A stretch of DNA of 64,000 nt. Origin: Microbacterium excoecariae (GTDB taxonomy: Bacteria; Actinomycetota; Actinomycetes; Actinomycetales; Microbacteriaceae). Position 1 is the stretch's first letter; every line of letters begins with the position of its first letter. Location of the stretch: positions 496,001 to 560,000 of the forward strand of contig NZ_JAANCO010000001.1 in NCBI RefSeq assembly GCF_011326725.1. The letters are read 5' to 3'. A program made the translations under genes and the position numbers. A model generated the notes under the pieces. The model had not been told where the DNA came from and did no database searches. It saw only the letters and a list, made by a program, of their open reading frames with translations. Of the stretch, positions 42,296-51,270 are shown in pieces.

Positions 42296-43423
42296 GTGAC
42301 TTCGGCAGACACCCCCGTAGTGCGCTTCCTCGAACCCGATGGCTCGTTCGCGCCGACCCCCGACGCCGAGCCCTACCGCGCGGCCATCGACGCCCTGGAC
42401 GACCGGGACCTCGAGCAGCTCTATCGCGACATGGCCGTGATCCGGGCGTTCGACCGCCAGGCGACCCTCCTGCAGCGTCAGGGGCAGCTCGCGCTGTGGC
42501 CGCCGTCCCTGGGCCAGGAGGCGGCACAGGTCGGATCCGCGCGCGCGATCCGCCCGCAGGACACGGTCTTCCCGTCGTATCGCGAGCACGCGGTGACGCG
42601 GATCCGCGGCGTCGACCCCGTCGACATCCTCGGCCTCATGCGGGGCGTGACGCACGGCGGGTGGGACCCGACGGATCCCGCCAACGGCAATACGCGCCTG
42701 TACACGCTCGTGCTCGGCACGCAGACCCTGCACGCCGCGGGGTACGCCATGGGGCTCGCCTTCGACGGCCGCACGGGCACGGGCGACCCCGAGACGGACG
42801 AGGCGGTCGTCGTCTACTACGGCGACGGCGCCGCGAGCGAGGGCGATGTGCACGAGGCGATGGTGTTCGCCGCGTCGTACCAGGCGCCTCAGCTCTTCTT
42901 TCTGCAGAACAACCAGTGGGCCATCTCGGTGCCGGTGTCGACGCAAGCGCGCGCGCCGCTGTCCGACCGCGCGGCCGGGTACGGGATCCCGAGCGCCCGC
43001 GTCGACGGCAACGACGTGCTCGCGTCGTATGCCGTCTCGCGTATGTTCCTCGACGAGGCGCGCGCTGGCGGCGGCCCGCGGGCCATCGAGGCCGTGACGT
43101 ACCGCATGGGCGCGCACACGACGAGCGACGACCCGACGAAGTACCGCACCCGCGAGGAGGAGGAGTCGTGGGCCCGCCGCGACCCCATCGCCCGCATGCG
43201 CGCGTTCCTCACGGCCCGCGGCGCGGGATCCGACTTCTTCGCCGACGTGGACGCGGAAGGCGAGGCGCTCGCCGCGGACGCGAGGACGCGGGTGGCGCAG
43301 ATGGACGCCCCCCGGCGCGGCAGCATGTTCGCGCACGTATACACGGATCCGCACCCCCTCATGGAGCAGCAGGCGGCCTGGCTCGCCGACTACGAGGCGG
43401 CGTTCGAAGGGGGCGAGGCATGA
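42296..43423 (+). CDS. 2-oxoacid dehydrogenase E1 component, alpha subunit
   Basis: 375 residues from GTG 42296. Thiamine diphosphate motif GDG-x(27)-N is present as YYGDGAASEGD to LFFLQNNQWA near residues 170-205. The YRMGAHTTSDDPTKYR loop near residue 275 is typical of E1 alpha of pyruvate or branched-chain 2-oxoacid dehydrogenases. In actinobacteria this heterodimeric type usually belongs to the branched-chain complex, since pyruvate uses AceE; substrate assignment is inference. Overlaps E1 beta by four bases. Confidence 0.88.
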   Translation: MTSADTPVVRFLEPDGSFAPTPDAEPYRAAIDALDDRDLEQLYRDMAVIRAFDRQATLLQRQGQLALWPPSLGQEAAQVGSARAIRPQDTVFPSYREHAVTRIRGVDPVDILGLMRGVTHGGWDPTDPANGNTRLYTLVLGTQTLHAAGYAMGLAFDGRTGTGDPETDEAVVVYYGDGAASEGDVHEAMVFAASYQAPQLFFLQNNQWAISVPVSTQARAPLSDRAAGYGIPSARVDGNDVLASYAVSRMFLDEARAGGGPRAIEAVTYRMGAHTTSDDPTKYRTREEEESWARRDPIARMRAFLTARGAGSDFFADVDAEGEALAADARTRVAQMDAPRRGSMFAHVYTDPHPLMEQQAAWLADYEAAFEGGEA

Positions 43424-44400
43424 GCCGCGAGACGATGCCGTTCGCGAAGGCGATGAACGCTGGCCTGCGCCGGGCGATGGAGGAGAACGACCGCGTCCTC
43501 CTCATGGGCGAGGACATTGGCAAGCTCGGCGGGGTCTTCCGCGTCACGGAGCACCTTCAGCGCGACTTCGGCGAGCGCCGGGTGCTCGACACCCCGCTCG
43601 CGGAGGCCGGCATCGTGGGCACGGCCATCGGGCTCGCCATGACGGGGTTCCGCCCCGTCATCGAGATCCAGTTCGACGGGTTCGTCTTCCCGGCGTTCGA
43701 CCAGATCACGACGCAGCTCGCGAAGCTCACGAACCGGCACGAGGGCGCGCTGTCGATGCCGGTCGTCATCCGCATTCCCTACGGCGGGCACATCGGTGCG
43801 GTGGAGCACCACCAGGAGAGCCCCGAGGCGTACTTCGCCCACACGGCAGGCCTACGCGTGGTGAGCCCCTCGACGCCGAACGACGCGTACTGGATGATCC
43901 AGGACGCGATCGCTTCGAACGACCCGGTGATCTTCCTGGAGCCGAAGAGTCGGTACTGGCAGAAAGGCGAGGTCGACACGGATCGCCGCGCGGCGCCGCT
44001 GCACGCCACCCGCGTCGTGCGCCCGGGCACCGACGTGACCCTCGCGGGGCACGGCGCCATGGTGTCGGTTCTCCTCCAGGCCGCGGCGATCGCCGAGGGC
44101 GAGGGCACGAGTTGCGAGGTCGTCGACGTCCGCTCGCTGTCGCCGATCGACTACGACCCGCTCGTCGAGTCGGTGCGCTCGACGGGCCGCATGGTCTGGG
44201 CGCAGGAGGCGCCGGGCCACGCGAGCATCGGCGGCGAGATCGCCGCGACGGTCGCCGAGCGCGCGTTCTACTCGCTCGAGGCCCCCGTCATGCGGGTCTC
44301 GGGGTTCGATGTGCCGTTCCCGCCTGCCAAACTCGAGGGCACCTACCTGCCCGACGCGGACCGCGTGCTCGAGGCCGTCGACCGCGCGATGTCGTACTGA
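43420..44400 (+). CDS. 2-oxoacid dehydrogenase E1 component, beta subunit
   Basis: 326 residues from the ATG overlapping the E1 alpha stop. Transketolase-type motifs [28 protein letters not shown] and [10 protein letters not shown] in the first 120 residues, then [11 protein letters not shown] and a closing [11 protein letters not shown]. Pairs with the alpha subunit to decarboxylate a 2-oxoacid and load the acyl group on lipoyl-E2. The E2 gene follows after 16 bp. Confidence 0.9.
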   Translation: MSRETMPFAKAMNAGLRRAMEENDRVLLMGEDIGKLGGVFRVTEHLQRDFGERRVLDTPLAEAGIVGTAIGLAMTGFRPVIEIQFDGFVFPAFDQITTQLAKLTNRHEGALSMPVVIRIPYGGHIGAVEHHQESPEAYFAHTAGLRVVSPSTPNDAYWMIQDAIASNDPVIFLEPKSRYWQKGEVDTDRRAAPLHATRVVRPGTDVTLAGHGAMVSVLLQAAAIAEGEGTSCEVVDVRSLSPIDYDPLVESVRSTGRMVWAQEAPGHASIGGEIAATVAERAFYSLEAPVMRVSGFDVPFPPAKLEGTYLPDADRVLEAVDRAMSY

Positions 44401-44416
44401 GACCCGGAGGATCCGC

Positions 44417-45724
44417 ATGGAGACGTTTCACCTTCCCGACGTCGGCGAGGGCCTGACCGAGGCCGAGCTCGTCGAGTGGCGGGTCAAGCCGGGCGACGAG
44501 ATCGCCGTGAACGACGCGATCGCCGACATCGAGACGGCGAAGAGCGTCGTCGAGCTGCCGTCGCCCTTCGCGGGCGTCGTGGGCGAGCTCCTCGTCGCCG
44601 AGGGCGACACGGTCGACGTCGGCGCGCCGATCCTCACGGTCGCGCCGGCCGAGGCCGCGGAGGCCCCTGCCGCGTCCTCCGAGGGCGGCGCGACGCCCGA
44701 GGCGCCCGCGGACGCGTCCGACTCCGCGGTCCTCGTGGGGTACGGCAGCGGCGCGGAGGCGAAGACCCGCCGCCGGCCGCGCACGCACGAGAAGACCGTG
44801 CGCCAGGCGGTCGGCGTGATCGCGAAGCCGCCGGTGCGCGGGCTCGCGCGCGACCTGGGCGTCGCGCTGAACGAGGTCCAGGGCACGGGGCCGTCCGGCG
44901 AGGTCACGCGCGACGACGTCGTCCGGCACGCCGATCAGGCGTCGGTGTTCCGCAACCTCTCGACGCCCGAGTGGCCCGCGGAGCGCGAGCGGCGGATCCC
45001 CGCCCCCGCGAAGACCGCGGATCCGCGCTACGAGGCCGTGCCCGTCAAGGGCGTGCGCAAGGCGACGGCCAACGCGATGGTGGGCTCGGCCTACACGGCG
45101 CCGCACGTGTCGGTCTGGACCGACGTCGACGCCACGCGCACGATGGAGTTCGTGGCGCGGCTGAAGAAGCAGCCGCAGTTCGCGGACGTGCGCGTCTCGC
45201 CGCTGCTCGTGTTCGCGAAGGCGCTGCTCTGGGCCGTGCAGCGCACGCCCGAGATCAACTCGGCGTGGATCGAGACGGACGCGGGCGCCGAGATCCAGGT
45301 GCGCAACTACGTCAACCTGGGCATCGCCGCCGCGACGCCGCGCGGCCTCCTCGTGCCGAACATCAAGGACGCGCACGACCTGTCGATCCGCGAGCTCGCG
45401 GTCGCGCTGCAGGCGCTCACGCAGACGGCGCGCGACGGCAAGACGTCCCCCGAGGATCAGGCGGGCGGCACGATCACGATCACGAACATCGGGGTGTTCG
45501 GGATGGACGCGGGCACGCCGATCCTGAACCCCGGCGAGGCCGCGATCGTCGCGATGGGATCCATTCGCCAGAAGCCGTGGGTCGTCGACGGCGAGGTGCG
45601 CCCCGCGTGGGTGACGACGGTGTCCGGATCCTTCGACCACCGCATCGTCGACGGCGACAAGATCAGCCGCTTCCTCGCGGACATCGCCGCCGTCCTGGAG
45701 GAGCCGGCGCTCCTGCTCGACTGA
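44417..45724 (+). CDS. Dihydrolipoamide acyltransferase (E2)
   Basis: 435 residues from ATG 44417. Single lipoyl domain at the N-terminus with the lipoylated Lys in [10 protein letters not shown] near residue 42, an Ala/Glu-rich hinge, a peripheral-subunit-binding domain ([18 protein letters not shown]) near 140, and the acyltransferase domain ending with [10 protein letters not shown] near 410 (catalytic His). One lipoyl domain is typical of branched-chain E2. No E3 or Lrp-type regulator is nearby. Ends four bases from the convergent COG0523 gene. Confidence 0.9.
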   Translation: METFHLPDVGEGLTEAELVEWRVKPGDEIAVNDAIADIETAKSVVELPSPFAGVVGELLVAEGDTVDVGAPILTVAPAEAAEAPAASSEGGATPEAPADASDSAVLVGYGSGAEAKTRRRPRTHEKTVRQAVGVIAKPPVRGLARDLGVALNEVQGTGPSGEVTRDDVVRHADQASVFRNLSTPEWPAERERRIPAPAKTADPRYEAVPVKGVRKATANAMVGSAYTAPHVSVWTDVDATRTMEFVARLKKQPQFADVRVSPLLVFAKALLWAVQRTPEINSAWIETDAGAEIQVRNYVNLGIAAATPRGLLVPNIKDAHDLSIRELAVALQALTQTARDGKTSPEDQAGGTITITNIGVFGMDAGTPILNPGEAAIVAMGSIRQKPWVVDGEVRPAWVTTVSGSFDHRIVDGDKISRFLADIAAVLEEPALLLD

Positions 45725-45728
45725 CGCG

Positions 45729-46736
45729 CTACGCCTCGGCCCAGGCGGGGAACGGATCCGCGAGGGCGCGCCAGGCCGCCGGGCCCGCCTCGAACTCGGC
45801 GTCCGTGAGGCACGCGCCCGCGAGCGCGCGGAGGAGGCCGGCGACGTCGAGGTCGAGCCCGATGAGGGCGATGTCCTGGCCGGCGGCGAGCAACTCCTCG
45901 TCGTCGGCGAGGTCGGCGTCGCGGCCCACGGGCGGCAGCGAGAGCAGGGATCCGACGTGCTCCCAGTGCGCCGTCACGCCGGGGCGGGTGGCGAGCCGGC
46001 AGAACCCGGCGGACCGCACGAGGGTGCCGAACGCGCCGGGCTCGACCTGTTCGTCGAGCACGCGCTCGAGCCGTTCGGGGTGGAACGGGCGTTCGTTGTG
46101 GAACCGCGCGGCCCGGACGCGCGGATCCGTCATGTGCGGGTCGTGCTCGTCGTTGAGGAGCGCGATCCACCCGGGCCGCTCGTGGACCGGGGCCCCGGGT
46201 GCGGGGATCTCCCGCGCGCCGATGGGGGCGGGATGCAGGCGGATCCGCGCCCGCGGGCTGAGCGCGCTGACGAGCGCGAGCGTCGTCGACAGGTCGTCGG
46301 TGGCGAGCGCGTCCCAGCCGGCGAGGACGACCGTGGTGGCGTACTCGATCTGCGTCACGGTCGCGAGCGCGCGGGCCCGGAACTCGCGATCCCCGTCCGC
46401 TGCCCTCCGCACGAGATAGTCCTCCCGGGCAATGTCGGCCTGAAGGTGCGGCGCGTCGACGACGGCGATGACGCCCGCGAGACGCGCGGGCGACTCGGGG
46501 CGCCCCAGCCGGCCGATGACCTCGGTCACGGGGATGGCGGCCGGAAGCTCGATCACGGCGCCCGCCGCGCCGGCCCAGGGGGCGAGCGCCTCGGCCTCGT
46601 CGAGCGGATCCGGCGACGCGCCGAGGCGCGCGGCGCCGAAGAGCTCGTGGCCGCCCTCGCGCGCGAGGTCGGCGGCGTAGCGCGCCCGCTCCGGCGTGCA
46701 GGTTCCGACGATGGCGATGGTGTCGACGGGGGTCAT
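45729..46736 (-). CDS. COG0523-like protein with degenerate P-loop
   Basis: 335 residues from ATG 46736. The N-terminal half keeps the Rossmann order of CobW/COG0523 GTPases, for example [14 protein letters not shown] and a late LLNDEHDPH. The P-loop is lost ([14 protein letters not shown] instead of GCTGSGKST) and no CxCC zinc motif is visible. A CobW C-terminal-like segment is present ([18 protein letters not shown]). It shares a Zur box with a zinc-free L36 paralog, so it belongs to the zinc-starvation response, yet GTP hydrolysis is unlikely. It may act as a metal-binding or partner protein. Confidence 0.7.
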   Translation of the reverse strand: MTPVDTIAIVGTCTPERARYAADLAREGGHELFGAARLGASPDPLDEAEALAPWAGAAGAVIELPAAIPVTEVIGRLGRPESPARLAGVIAVVDAPHLQADIAREDYLVRRAADGDREFRARALATVTQIEYATTVVLAGWDALATDDLSTTLALVSALSPRARIRLHPAPIGAREIPAPGAPVHERPGWIALLNDEHDPHMTDPRVRAARFHNERPFHPERLERVLDEQVEPGAFGTLVRSAGFCRLATRPGVTAHWEHVGSLLSLPPVGRDADLADDEELLAAGQDIALIGLDLDVAGLLRALAGACLTDAEFEAGPAAWRALADPFPAWAEA

Positions 46737-46771
46737 GGCGTCCTTCCGTGGGTGGTGTCTCAAGCTACAGT

Positions 46772-46790
46772 AATGAGAACCGTTATCAAT
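46772..46790. promoter_or_regulatory. Zur box between COG0523-like gene and rpmJ paralog
   Basis: AATGAGAACCGTTATCAAT, differing by one base from the box at 14989. It lies 12 bp before the rpmJ start and 35 bp before the COG0523-like start, so it can repress both. Confidence 0.82.
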
Positions 46791-46802
46791 AAAGGAGTTG
46801 CC

Positions 46803-46925
46803 ATGAAGGTCCGCGCGTCCCTGAAGTCCCTCAAGAATCAGCCCGGAGCGCAGGTGGTGCGCCGCCGCGGCCGGGTCTACGTCATCAACAAGCAGAACCC
46901 GCGCTTCAAGGGGCGCCAGGGCTGA
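46803..46925 (+). CDS. rpmJ: Ribosomal protein L36, type B (zinc-free paralog)
   Basis: 40 residues behind [25 protein letters not shown] is the usual start, and the sequence has no Cys, in contrast to the zinc-ribbon L36 (C-x2-C...C-x4-H). Such paralogs replace the zinc-containing form when zinc is scarce and free the metal. The Zur box just upstream supports this. The SNF2 helicase begins 49 bp downstream. Confidence 0.9.
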   Translation: MKVRASLKSLKNQPGAQVVRRRGRVYVINKQNPRFKGRQG

Positions 46926-46962
46926 GCGTCCGCCCCACGGCCGCGGTGTCGGTGGCCGCGCA

Positions 46963-46968
46963 TAGGGT
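46963..46968 (+). promoter_or_regulatory. -10 element of leaderless helicase promoter
   Basis: TAGGGT ends 6 nt before the GTG at 46975. Confidence 0.5.
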
Positions 46969-46974
46969 GAGCCC

Positions 46975-49900
46975 GTGCTCGTTCTCACCGCCGCCACCGT
47001 CTCCGCGCTCTTCGCGCCGGACGACGTGGCCGCGGGGCGGATGCTGGCGGCCGAGCTGCCGATCCGCGTGACGCGCTGCGAGCTCGGCCGGCGGGTGTCG
47101 ACGGCCCTGGTGTCGGTCGGGTCCCTCGCGGTCGCCGTCGAGGCCGAGGATGACGGCGGCGAGTTCGCGATCGCGTTCTGGTGCCCGCACGACGGCGCCG
47201 GGCGGTGCGCGCACGCGGCCGCGGCGCTGATCGTCCTCGCCGAGCGGGAGGATCCGTTCCGCGTCGGCGGTGGCGGGGAGGGCGGACACGCCTCGGAGGG
47301 GACCGCGCTCGAGCCTTGGGAGCGCGCGCTGCGCGGCGTCCTCGAGGATCCGCCCGGCGCGGAGGACGACCCGGGCGAGATCGCCCTGCTCTTCGCGGTG
47401 CGCGCCGCGGGCTCCGCCGACCCGCAGGGCGCGGGCGTCGCGATCCGACCGGCCGTGCGCGGGGCCCGCGGGGCGTGGATCCGCACGGGGCTGTCGTGGC
47501 GCGACGTCGCGGAGGAGCGCTCGGCCGACCCCCGCCGCGGGGCCCTCGCCGACCTCGAGGCGATGCACGCCTCGCGCGAGAACTTCGCGGCCGTGGGGGA
47601 GCGCCTGCGCTCGCGCGGCCACCGCTCGCGGTACGGCGCGGGGTGGGGTGCGCCCGACTGGATCCGGCTCGACGCGCTGCCGGGCGCGGGGCTCTGGCGT
47701 GCGCTCGGGGTCGCGCACGCGGCGGGCGTGGAGTTCGTCGCGGACGGGGCGGGGCAGCCGGCCGTGGTGCTCGAGGAGGCGGAGGCGAAGCCGCAGATCG
47801 ACCTGCGCATGGTCCGCGACCGGCTGTGGGTGGAGGCCGTCGCCGGGCCGGGGCCCGCCGCGGGGCGGCCGCTGGTCGTGGGCGCGCCCACGGTCGCGGT
47901 CGCGCGGCGGGGCCCGGGCGGGCAGGTCGCGTCCCTCGCGCGCTTCGCGGAGCCGGCGAGCGCGGAGTTCGACGCGCTGGGCCGCGCCGGCCACCTCTCG
48001 ATCCCCGCCGACCGCCTCGACGACTTTGCCCGCGACTTCCTGCCGCGCCTGCGGCAGGTCGCGCCCGTGTTCTCGAGCGACGGGTCCTACGAAATCCCCG
48101 CGCCGCCGCGGCCGACGCTCGTCGTCGCCGTGCGGCACGCGGATCCGCACGCCCGCGTCTACTGGGAGTGGGAGCGCCCGGGAGGTGTCCGCGATCCCGT
48201 CCTTGAGCGCGAGATCCTCGCGGCCGTCGACGCCGCGGCCGGCGCCTTCGCGCGGCTGGTCGCCCGCCGGCGGGCCGACCCGCTCCCGCCCGCGCGCGAC
48301 CTCGGCCCCGACGAGACGGTCGAGTTCCTCGCCAAGGTGCTCCCCGCGCTCCGCCGGCTCGACGACGTGCGCGTCGAGCTGCACGACGAGGTGCCGACCT
48401 ACACCTTCGCGACGGAGGATCCGGTCGTCACGATCGGGGGCCACGCATCGGGCCGCGACTGGTTCGAGTTGAACATCGTCGTGACGATCCAGGGCGAGCC
48501 GGTGGCCTCCGGCGATCTCATCCGCGCCCTCGCGCACGGTCGCACCTACTTCACGCTGCTCAGCGGGACGACGTTCCCGCTCCTCGGCGAGAACTTCGCG
48601 CGGCTGCGCGACATCCTCGCCGAGGCGCGCGCGCTCGAGGATCCGACCTCCGACCGGGTTCGCATCGGGCGCTACCGGGTCGACCTCTGGGACGAGCTCG
48701 CCGAGATCGGCATCGTCGCGCGGCAGCGGAGCGCGTGGTTCGACGCGCTCCGGAACCTCCGCGAGAAGACGCTCGCGCGACGCGATCCGCCGGCGTCGTT
48801 CCGCGGGGTCCTGCGCGACTACCAGCGGGACGGGGTCGCGTGGCTCGATGCGCTGCGGCGCAGCCGACTGGGCGGGATCCTCGCGGATGACATGGGCCTC
48901 GGCAAGACCGTCCAGGTGCTCGCGGCGCTGGAGCACGCGCGCCTCGACGAGCCGGGCGCCCGCTTCCTCGTCGTCACGCCGACGAGCGTAGTGGGGCACT
49001 GGGTGGCGGAGGCCGCGCGGTTCGCGCCCGGGCTCGCGCCGGTCGCGCTCACCGCGACGACCCGCGCGCGCGGCACGCCGGTCGCGGAGGCAACAGAGGG
49101 CGCGACGCTCGTCGTCACGAGCTACGCGATCCTCCGCCTCGACCAGGAGGAGCTGCAGGCCGCGGGGTTCCGCGTCGTCGTCCTGGACGAGGCGCAGCAG
49201 GTGAAGAACCTCGCCTCGCGCGGCCACGCGGCCGCGCGCCTGATCGGGGCGCCGACGACCTTCGCGGTCACGGGCACGCCGCTCGAGAACGACGTCATGG
49301 AGCTCTTCGCCATCTCGGCCCTCGTCGCGCCCGGCCTCTTCGGCACCCGCGCGCACTTCCGCTCGCACTTCCACCACGCGATCTCCCGGGAGGGCGACGC
49401 GCGCCGCCTCGCCGAGCTGCGCGCGCGTCTGCGCCCCTTCCTTCTGCGGCGCACGAAGGAGGCCGTCGCCCCCGAGCTCCCCGCCAAGACCGAGCAGGTG
49501 CTCGAGGTCCCGCTCGCGCCGGAGCACCGCCGGGCCTACGAGAAGCGGTTCCGCCGCGAGCAACAGAAGCTGCTCGGGCTCCTCGAGGACGTCGAGAAGA
49601 ACCGGATCCAGATCCTCGCGTCGCTCACGACGCTGCGGCGGCACGCCCTCGACCCGGCCTTCGCGGGGGCCGAGGGGCCCTCGGCCAAGCTCGACGTCCT
49701 CGGCGCGCTCCTCGACGAGGTGGTCGCCGACGGCCACCGGGTGCTCGTGTTCAGCCAGTTCACGGAGTTCCTCGGCCGCGCGGCCCAGGTCGCCGACGAT
49801 CGCGGCATCGGCTACGCCTACCTCGACGGATCCGCGTCGCAGGGCCAGCGCGAGCGCATGATCGAGAGGTTCCGCGCGGGCGACCTGCCGGCGTTCTTCA

Positions 49901-50208
49901 TCTCGCTCAAGGCGGGCGGCGTGGGTCTCACCCTCACCGAGGCCGACTACTGCGTGCTCCTGGATCCGTGGTGGAACCCGGCCGCCGAGGCCCAGGCCGT
50001 CGACCGCGCGCACCGGATCGGCCAGGAGCGCCCCGTGGTCGTCTATCGCCTCATCGCGGCCGGCACGATCGAGCAGAAGGTTCTCGAGCTCCAGGACCGT
50101 AAGCGCCGTCTGTTCGAGGACGTGCTTGGATCCGCCGACGCGCAGGCGATCGCGGCGCTCGGCCCCGACGACCTGCGGGCGATCCTCGGCGACGCCCCAC
50201 GAGATTGA
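46975..50208 (+). CDS. SNF2-family ATPase/helicase with SWIM-type zinc finger
   Basis: 1077 residues from GTG 46975. A SWIM-like Cys/His site (WCPHDGAGRCAHAAA) lies near residue 69. The Walker A region is ILADDMGLGKTVQ near 638, motif II LDEAQQVKN near 738, and the second RecA lobe ends in AVDRAHRIGQERPV near 1005. SNF2 proteins translocate on DNA; the specific role is unknown. It has its own predicted leaderless promoter. Its stop codon overlaps the first bases of the Zur box in front of znuA. Confidence 0.88.
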   Translation: MLVLTAATVSALFAPDDVAAGRMLAAELPIRVTRCELGRRVSTALVSVGSLAVAVEAEDDGGEFAIAFWCPHDGAGRCAHAAAALIVLAEREDPFRVGGGGEGGHASEGTALEPWERALRGVLEDPPGAEDDPGEIALLFAVRAAGSADPQGAGVAIRPAVRGARGAWIRTGLSWRDVAEERSADPRRGALADLEAMHASRENFAAVGERLRSRGHRSRYGAGWGAPDWIRLDALPGAGLWRALGVAHAAGVEFVADGAGQPAVVLEEAEAKPQIDLRMVRDRLWVEAVAGPGPAAGRPLVVGAPTVAVARRGPGGQVASLARFAEPASAEFDALGRAGHLSIPADRLDDFARDFLPRLRQVAPVFSSDGSYEIPAPPRPTLVVAVRHADPHARVYWEWERPGGVRDPVLEREILAAVDAAAGAFARLVARRRADPLPPARDLGPDETVEFLAKVLPALRRLDDVRVELHDEVPTYTFATEDPVVTIGGHASGRDWFELNIVVTIQGEPVASGDLIRALAHGRTYFTLLSGTTFPLLGENFARLRDILAEARALEDPTSDRVRIGRYRVDLWDELAEIGIVARQRSAWFDALRNLREKTLARRDPPASFRGVLRDYQRDGVAWLDALRRSRLGGILADDMGLGKTVQVLAALEHARLDEPGARFLVVTPTSVVGHWVAEAARFAPGLAPVALTATTRARGTPVAEATEGATLVVTSYAILRLDQEELQAAGFRVVVLDEAQQVKNLASRGHAAARLIGAPTTFAVTGTPLENDVMELFAISALVAPGLFGTRAHFRSHFHHAISREGDARRLAELRARLRPFLLRRTKEAVAPELPAKTEQVLEVPLAPEHRRAYEKRFRREQQKLLGLLEDVEKNRIQILASLTTLRRHALDPAFAGAEGPSAKLDVLGALLDEVVADGHRVLVFSQFTEFLGRAAQVADDRGIGYAYLDGSASQGQRERMIERFRAGDLPAFFISLKAGGVGLTLTEADYCVLLDPWWNPAAEAQAVDRAHRIGQERPVVVYRLIAAGTIEQKVLELQDRKRRLFEDVLGSADAQAIAALGPDDLRAILGDAPRD

Positions 50209-50222
50209 TAACGATTCTCATT
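50204..50222. promoter_or_regulatory. Zur box upstream of znuA-like gene
   Basis: ATTGATAACGATTCTCATT, the same dyad read on the opposite strand. It lies five bases before the znuA -10. Confidence 0.82.
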
Positions 50223-50227
50223 CGGCG

Positions 50228-50233
50228 TACGAT
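50228..50233 (+). promoter_or_regulatory. -10 element of leaderless znuA promoter
   Basis: TACGAT ends 6 nt before the ATG at 50240. Zur bound just upstream would cover the -35 region. Confidence 0.6.
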
Positions 50234-50239
50234 GGCGCC

Positions 50240-51217
50240 ATGCAGACCCGTCGTACCCTCCTCGCCGCGCCCCTGATCGCGGTGCCCGCCCTCCTGCTCG
50301 CCTCGTGCGCGTCCGGCTCGGCCGGAGCGTCGGCCGACGATGACGCCTTCACAGTGGTCGCGTCGACGAGCGTCTACGCGTCGCTCGCGGAAGCGGTGGC
50401 GGGTGACGCGGCGAGCGTCGAGGCGATCATCGACTCCGGGAGCCAGGACCCGCACGAGTACGAGGCGACCGCGCGCGACCAGCTCGCGCTCGACGGCGCC
50501 GACCTCGTGATCATGAACGGCGGCGGCTACGACGCGTTCATGGAGGACCTTCTCGAGGCGTCCGGCTCCGACGCCGAGGTGCTCACGGTCGCCGAGCTGA
50601 GCGACGCCTACCCGGCGGAGGCCGAGGAGGAGCACTCCGAGGAGGAGCACGATCACGCCGAGGAGGAGCACTCCGAGGACGAGCACATCGAGGGCTTCAA
50701 CGAGCACGTCTGGTACGACCCGCACACGATCGAGCACTTCGTCGCCGAGCTCGAGGAGCACCTCGCGGCCGACCTGCCCGAGGACGCCGAGGCGATCGCC
50801 GCGAACGCCGATGCCGTGCGGGCCGACCTCGAGGCGCTCGAGGGTCGCATCGCGGAGGTGCAGGACGCCCACGCGGGCGCCACGGTGTTCTTCACCGAGC
50901 CCATCGGCGGCTACCTCGCGGCCGAGGCCGGCCTCGAGGACGTCACGACCGAGGGCTTCGCGGAGGCTGTCGAGGAGGGGCAGGACGTCGCGCCCGCCAC
51001 GCTGCTCGCGGCGCTGACGGCGATCGAGGACGGCGACGTGGACGTGCTCGTCGTCAACGCGCAGACCGGCGGATCCGAGACGGACCAGCTCATCCAGGCC
51101 GCCGGCGACGCGGGCGTGCCCGTCGTCGAGTTCGCCGAGACGCTGCCCGAGGGCTCGACCTACGTCGAGTGGATGACGGACAACGTCGACGCGCTCGACG
51201 CCGCCCTCGCGGGCTGA
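50240..51217 (+). CDS. znuA: Zinc ABC transporter substrate-binding lipoprotein with His-rich loop
   Basis: 325 residues from ATG 50240. Signal peptide with lipobox LLASCA. Ligand positions of the TroA fold: His in DPHEYEA near residue 73, His in NEHVWYDPH near 155, and a Glu/Asp pair in the second lobe. The acidic His-rich loop (residues about 128-150, with EEEHDHAEEEH) is the mark of high-affinity zinc carriers. It supplies the ZnuC/ZnuB importer that follows under a separate Zur-controlled promoter. Differs from the aztC binding protein at 11.9 kb, which lacks the loop. Confidence 0.88.
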   Translation: MQTRRTLLAAPLIAVPALLLASCASGSAGASADDDAFTVVASTSVYASLAEAVAGDAASVEAIIDSGSQDPHEYEATARDQLALDGADLVIMNGGGYDAFMEDLLEASGSDAEVLTVAELSDAYPAEAEEEHSEEEHDHAEEEHSEDEHIEGFNEHVWYDPHTIEHFVAELEEHLAADLPEDAEAIAANADAVRADLEALEGRIAEVQDAHAGATVFFTEPIGGYLAAEAGLEDVTTEGFAEAVEEGQDVAPATLLAALTAIEDGDVDVLVVNAQTGGSETDQLIQAAGDAGVPVVEFAETLPEGSTYVEWMTDNVDALDAALAG

Positions 51218-51232
51218 GCGCCGCGCCCGACG

Positions 51233-51251
51233 GGCGAGAACGATTATCAGT
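51233..51251. promoter_or_regulatory. Zur box upstream of znuC-znuB
   Basis: GGCGAGAACGATTATCAGT; the left half-site is weaker (CGA for TGA), the right half matches exactly. Confidence 0.72.
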
Positions 51252-51258
51252 CCGGCGG

Positions 51259-51264
51259 TAGACT
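51259..51264 (+). promoter_or_regulatory. -10 element of leaderless znuC promoter
   Basis: TAGACT ends 6 nt before the ATG at 51271. Seven bases separate it from the Zur box. Confidence 0.6.
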
Positions 51265-51270
51265 GAGGGG

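Noticed and set aside
46803-46925. The L36 gene being just the end of a longer frame from 45957
   Set aside because: The longer frame is antisense to the COG0523-like gene and crosses the Zur box; the 40-residue product has its own AAGGAG and full family length.
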